NCBI RefSeq assembly: GCF_029892285.1 | Contig: NZ_JARXVM010000016.1 | Coordinates: 62,001 to 126,000 of the forward strand | Direction of reading: 5' to 3' | DNA from: Rhizobium sp. SG_E_25_P2 | Lineage (GTDB): Bacteria > Pseudomonadota > Alphaproteobacteria > Rhizobiales > Rhizobiaceae | DNA: 64,000 nt | In this document: one piece after another, positions 62,696-64,000 of the stretch | How positions within the stretch are numbered: the stretch's first letter is position 1 | How the letters are laid out: every line of letters begins with the position of its first letter | Notes under the pieces: model-generated | What the model saw: the letters and a program-made list of their open reading frames with translations, nothing else | Databases searched by the model: none | Told to the model about the DNA's origin: nothing | Translations under genes and position numbers: made by a program

Positions 62696-64000
62696 TCAGG
62701 AATGGGATTTGAGGATGACGTCGGCGGCTTTCTCGCCGACCATGTAGACCGAGCTCACGATGAAGAAGCCCGGGATGCGCGGAAAAACTGACGCGTCGAC
62801 CACGCGCAGGCCATCGACGCCATGCACCTTGAAATCGGACGACAGCACGCCGCCGTCATGCTCGCCGCCGATCGGACATGAGCAGGATGCATGGTGGCCC
62901 CAGGCCTGGCTGCGCACATAGTTCATCAGCTGTTCGTCTGTCCTGACGTCGCGCCCCGGCAACAATTCCCGCTTGGCGATGCCCTTGTCATAAAGCGCTG
63001 CGGTCGCCTTGCGGACGAACTTCACCCCGTCCACCACGCTTCTGAGATCCTGGCCGTCCTTGTCGTCGCCTTCCTCGAAATAATGAAAATTAATGTCGGG
63101 CGGATCGCGGGGATCGGCGCTTCTCAGCGTCACAGTGCCGGCGCGATTGAGCGTATGCGCTTTCAGCACCGCCCAGGTGAGGATGTTGTGGCGCTCGGGA
63201 AACAGTTTGGAATAGCCGGGGAAATAACCGCGGAATTCGCCCAGCAGCGCAAAGCAGAACAGATCCGGCAAAGGCCGCTCGAGCGCCGAACGGCTGATGG
63301 AGGCGAGCACCGCGCCATTGGTGGTGTAGACGCCGTCGCGCGCCGATGCCCAGGCCTTGTATTGCGGGTCGCCCTTGGCGAATTTCGCGCCTTTGAGCAC
63401 CTCCCAGTCCTCGGCCATTTCGGTGACCACGCCGACCTCGTAGCGGTCCTGCAGGTTCCTGCCGACGCCCGGCAGGTGATGAACGAGCGGGATATCGAAC
63501 GCAGCGAGCTGATCCTTCGGGCCAATGCCCGACAGCATCAGAAGCTGCGGCGTGTTGAAGGCGCCGCCTGAAAGGATCACTTCCTTGCCGGCCTTGACCC
63601 GCCGCTTCTCGCCCTCGCCGCGCGCGGCGAGACCTGAGACCCGGTAGAGACGCTCGCCTTTGAGATAATCGACCGCGACTGCTCTTTTGCCCTCGAACAC
63701 GACCCGGGTCGCCAGCGCGTCGAGCTCGATATGCAGCCTGTCGGGATGCTTGTCGCGCGTCTCCAGCAGCCGTTCGCGCGTTCCCATCCGCGCATGGTTG
63801 CGATTGGTCAGCGGCGGATAACGCAAACCGGTCGCCTCGGCCTTGACCAGCCGCCAGTCATTGGGATCGCCCTGGCTCTCGAACAGCCAGTCGACGGTTT
63901 CGTCGGCATTGGGATCATTGCGCAGGATTTCGCCGACGAAATCCAGCAGCGACCTGACCAGCGCCCGGTCCTTGAAGGCGCTGAGCGGCAACGCCTTCTG
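62696..64000 (-). CDS. GMC-family oxidoreductase, 5' end beyond the window
   Basis: The frame is open to the window edge, so the N-terminal FAD-binding part is missing. The visible 434 residues include GMC signature 2 (GAFNTPQLLMLSGIGP) and the C-terminal active-site region (HHASCSCPIGG, GVDGLRVVDASVFPRIPG). The family oxidises alcohols such as choline or glucose with FAD; the substrate is not known. It is upstream of the patatin gene in the same direction. Confidence 0.88.
   Translation of the reverse strand, partial: QKALPLSAFKDRALVRSLLDFVGEILRNDPNADETVDWLFESQGDPNDWRLVKAEATGLRYPPLTNRNHARMGTRERLLETRDKHPDRLHIELDALATRVVFEGKRAVAVDYLKGERLYRVSGLAARGEGEKRRVKAGKEVILSGGAFNTPQLLMLSGIGPKDQLAAFDIPLVHHLPGVGRNLQDRYEVGVVTEMAEDWEVLKGAKFAKGDPQYKAWASARDGVYTTNGAVLASISRSALERPLPDLFCFALLGEFRGYFPGYSKLFPERHNILTWAVLKAHTLNRAGTVTLRSADPRDPPDINFHYFEEGDDKDGQDLRSVVDGVKFVRKATAALYDKGIAKRELLPGRDVRTDEQLMNYVRSQAWGHHASCSCPIGGEHDGGVLSSDFKVHGVDGLRVVDASVFPRIPGFFIVSSVYMVGEKAADVILKSHS

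Noticed and set aside
1-64000. CRISPR arrays, insertion sequences or prophage genes
   Set aside because: No regularly spaced repeats, transposase/integrase motifs or phage structural proteins were found on either strand.

Overview
The window is a contiguous piece of chromosome from a high-GC alphaproteobacterium, almost certainly of the order Hyphomicrobiales (Rhizobiales). This rests on several hallmark blocks: aapM-aapP amino-acid transport genes, an ExoR-type Sel1-repeat protein, the pcm / tolC-type / PopZ-like / valS order, and the dusB(nifR3)-ntrB-ntrC / ntrY-ntrX / D-amino-acid aminotransferase / hfq / hflX block divergent from a fused ispDF. Further support comes from cysG-DUF2849-cysI-DUF934, class I phaC, a BA14K-like protein and a palindromic repeat of the kind scattered through rhizobial genomes. 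The genus cannot be fixed from the sequence alone.

Layout. 0-6 kb: end of an amino-acid ABC importer, a secreted RTX metalloprotease, ilvD and exoR. 6-14.6 kb: valS, a PopZ-like protein, a TolC-type channel, an isoaspartyl methyltransferase-like protein, two tRNA-Asn, tRNA-Cys and four small proteins. 14.7-20.9 kb: photolyase, cyclopropane fatty acid synthase and a compact cysK-alaX-sseA-GNAT operon. 20.9-22.7 kb: alanine dehydrogenase with a divergent Lrp/AsnC regulator. 22.7-23.46 kb: a short AT-rich island with one orphan gene. 23.5-27.4 kb: a sulfite-reduction/siroheme operon. 27.6-30.8 kb: a ParE/RelE-type toxin-antitoxin pair, a nucleoside deaminase coupled to mazG, and a membrane diguanylate cyclase. 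31-42.9 kb: the nitrogen-regulation block and ispDF-pncC. 42.9-47.2 kb: a COQ10/RatA-like protein, two tRNA-Asp, a class III CoA transferase, a DUF1045 protein and three tRNA-Glu. 47.2-54.1 kb: recJ, hom, a class I/II aminotransferase, a small envelope protein and phaC. 54.1-64 kb: a YeiH-type transporter with a divergent LysR regulator, an RTX-flanked sugar-dehydrogenase propeller, map, radC, a membrane-embedded patatin and a GMC oxidoreductase cut by the window end.

How the parts fit. NtrBC and NtrYX are nitrogen/redox two-component systems, and Hfq and HflX are post-transcriptional and ribosome-associated regulators. CysG makes siroheme for the CysI-like reductase, whose sulfide can feed the O-acetylserine (thiol)-lyase at 17.6 kb; SseA and AlaX beside it add sulfur-transfer and tRNA proofreading roles. 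Two RTX proteins 53 kb apart share a C-terminal type I secretion-like tail, and the TolC-type channel at 10-11.4 kb could serve as their outer-membrane exit, but no HlyB/HlyD pair lies in the window.

I see no prophage, transposase, CRISPR array or obvious defence island. The least ordinary items are the AT-rich orphan with a HEPN-like RX4H motif, the RTX-propeller-RTX protein, the 940-residue patatin with a large membrane insert, a perfect palindrome in the dusB/ispDF intergenic region, and a compensated base-pair difference between two otherwise identical tRNA-Asn genes. All gene starts are inferred from reading frame, Shine-Dalgarno-like sequences and family length.
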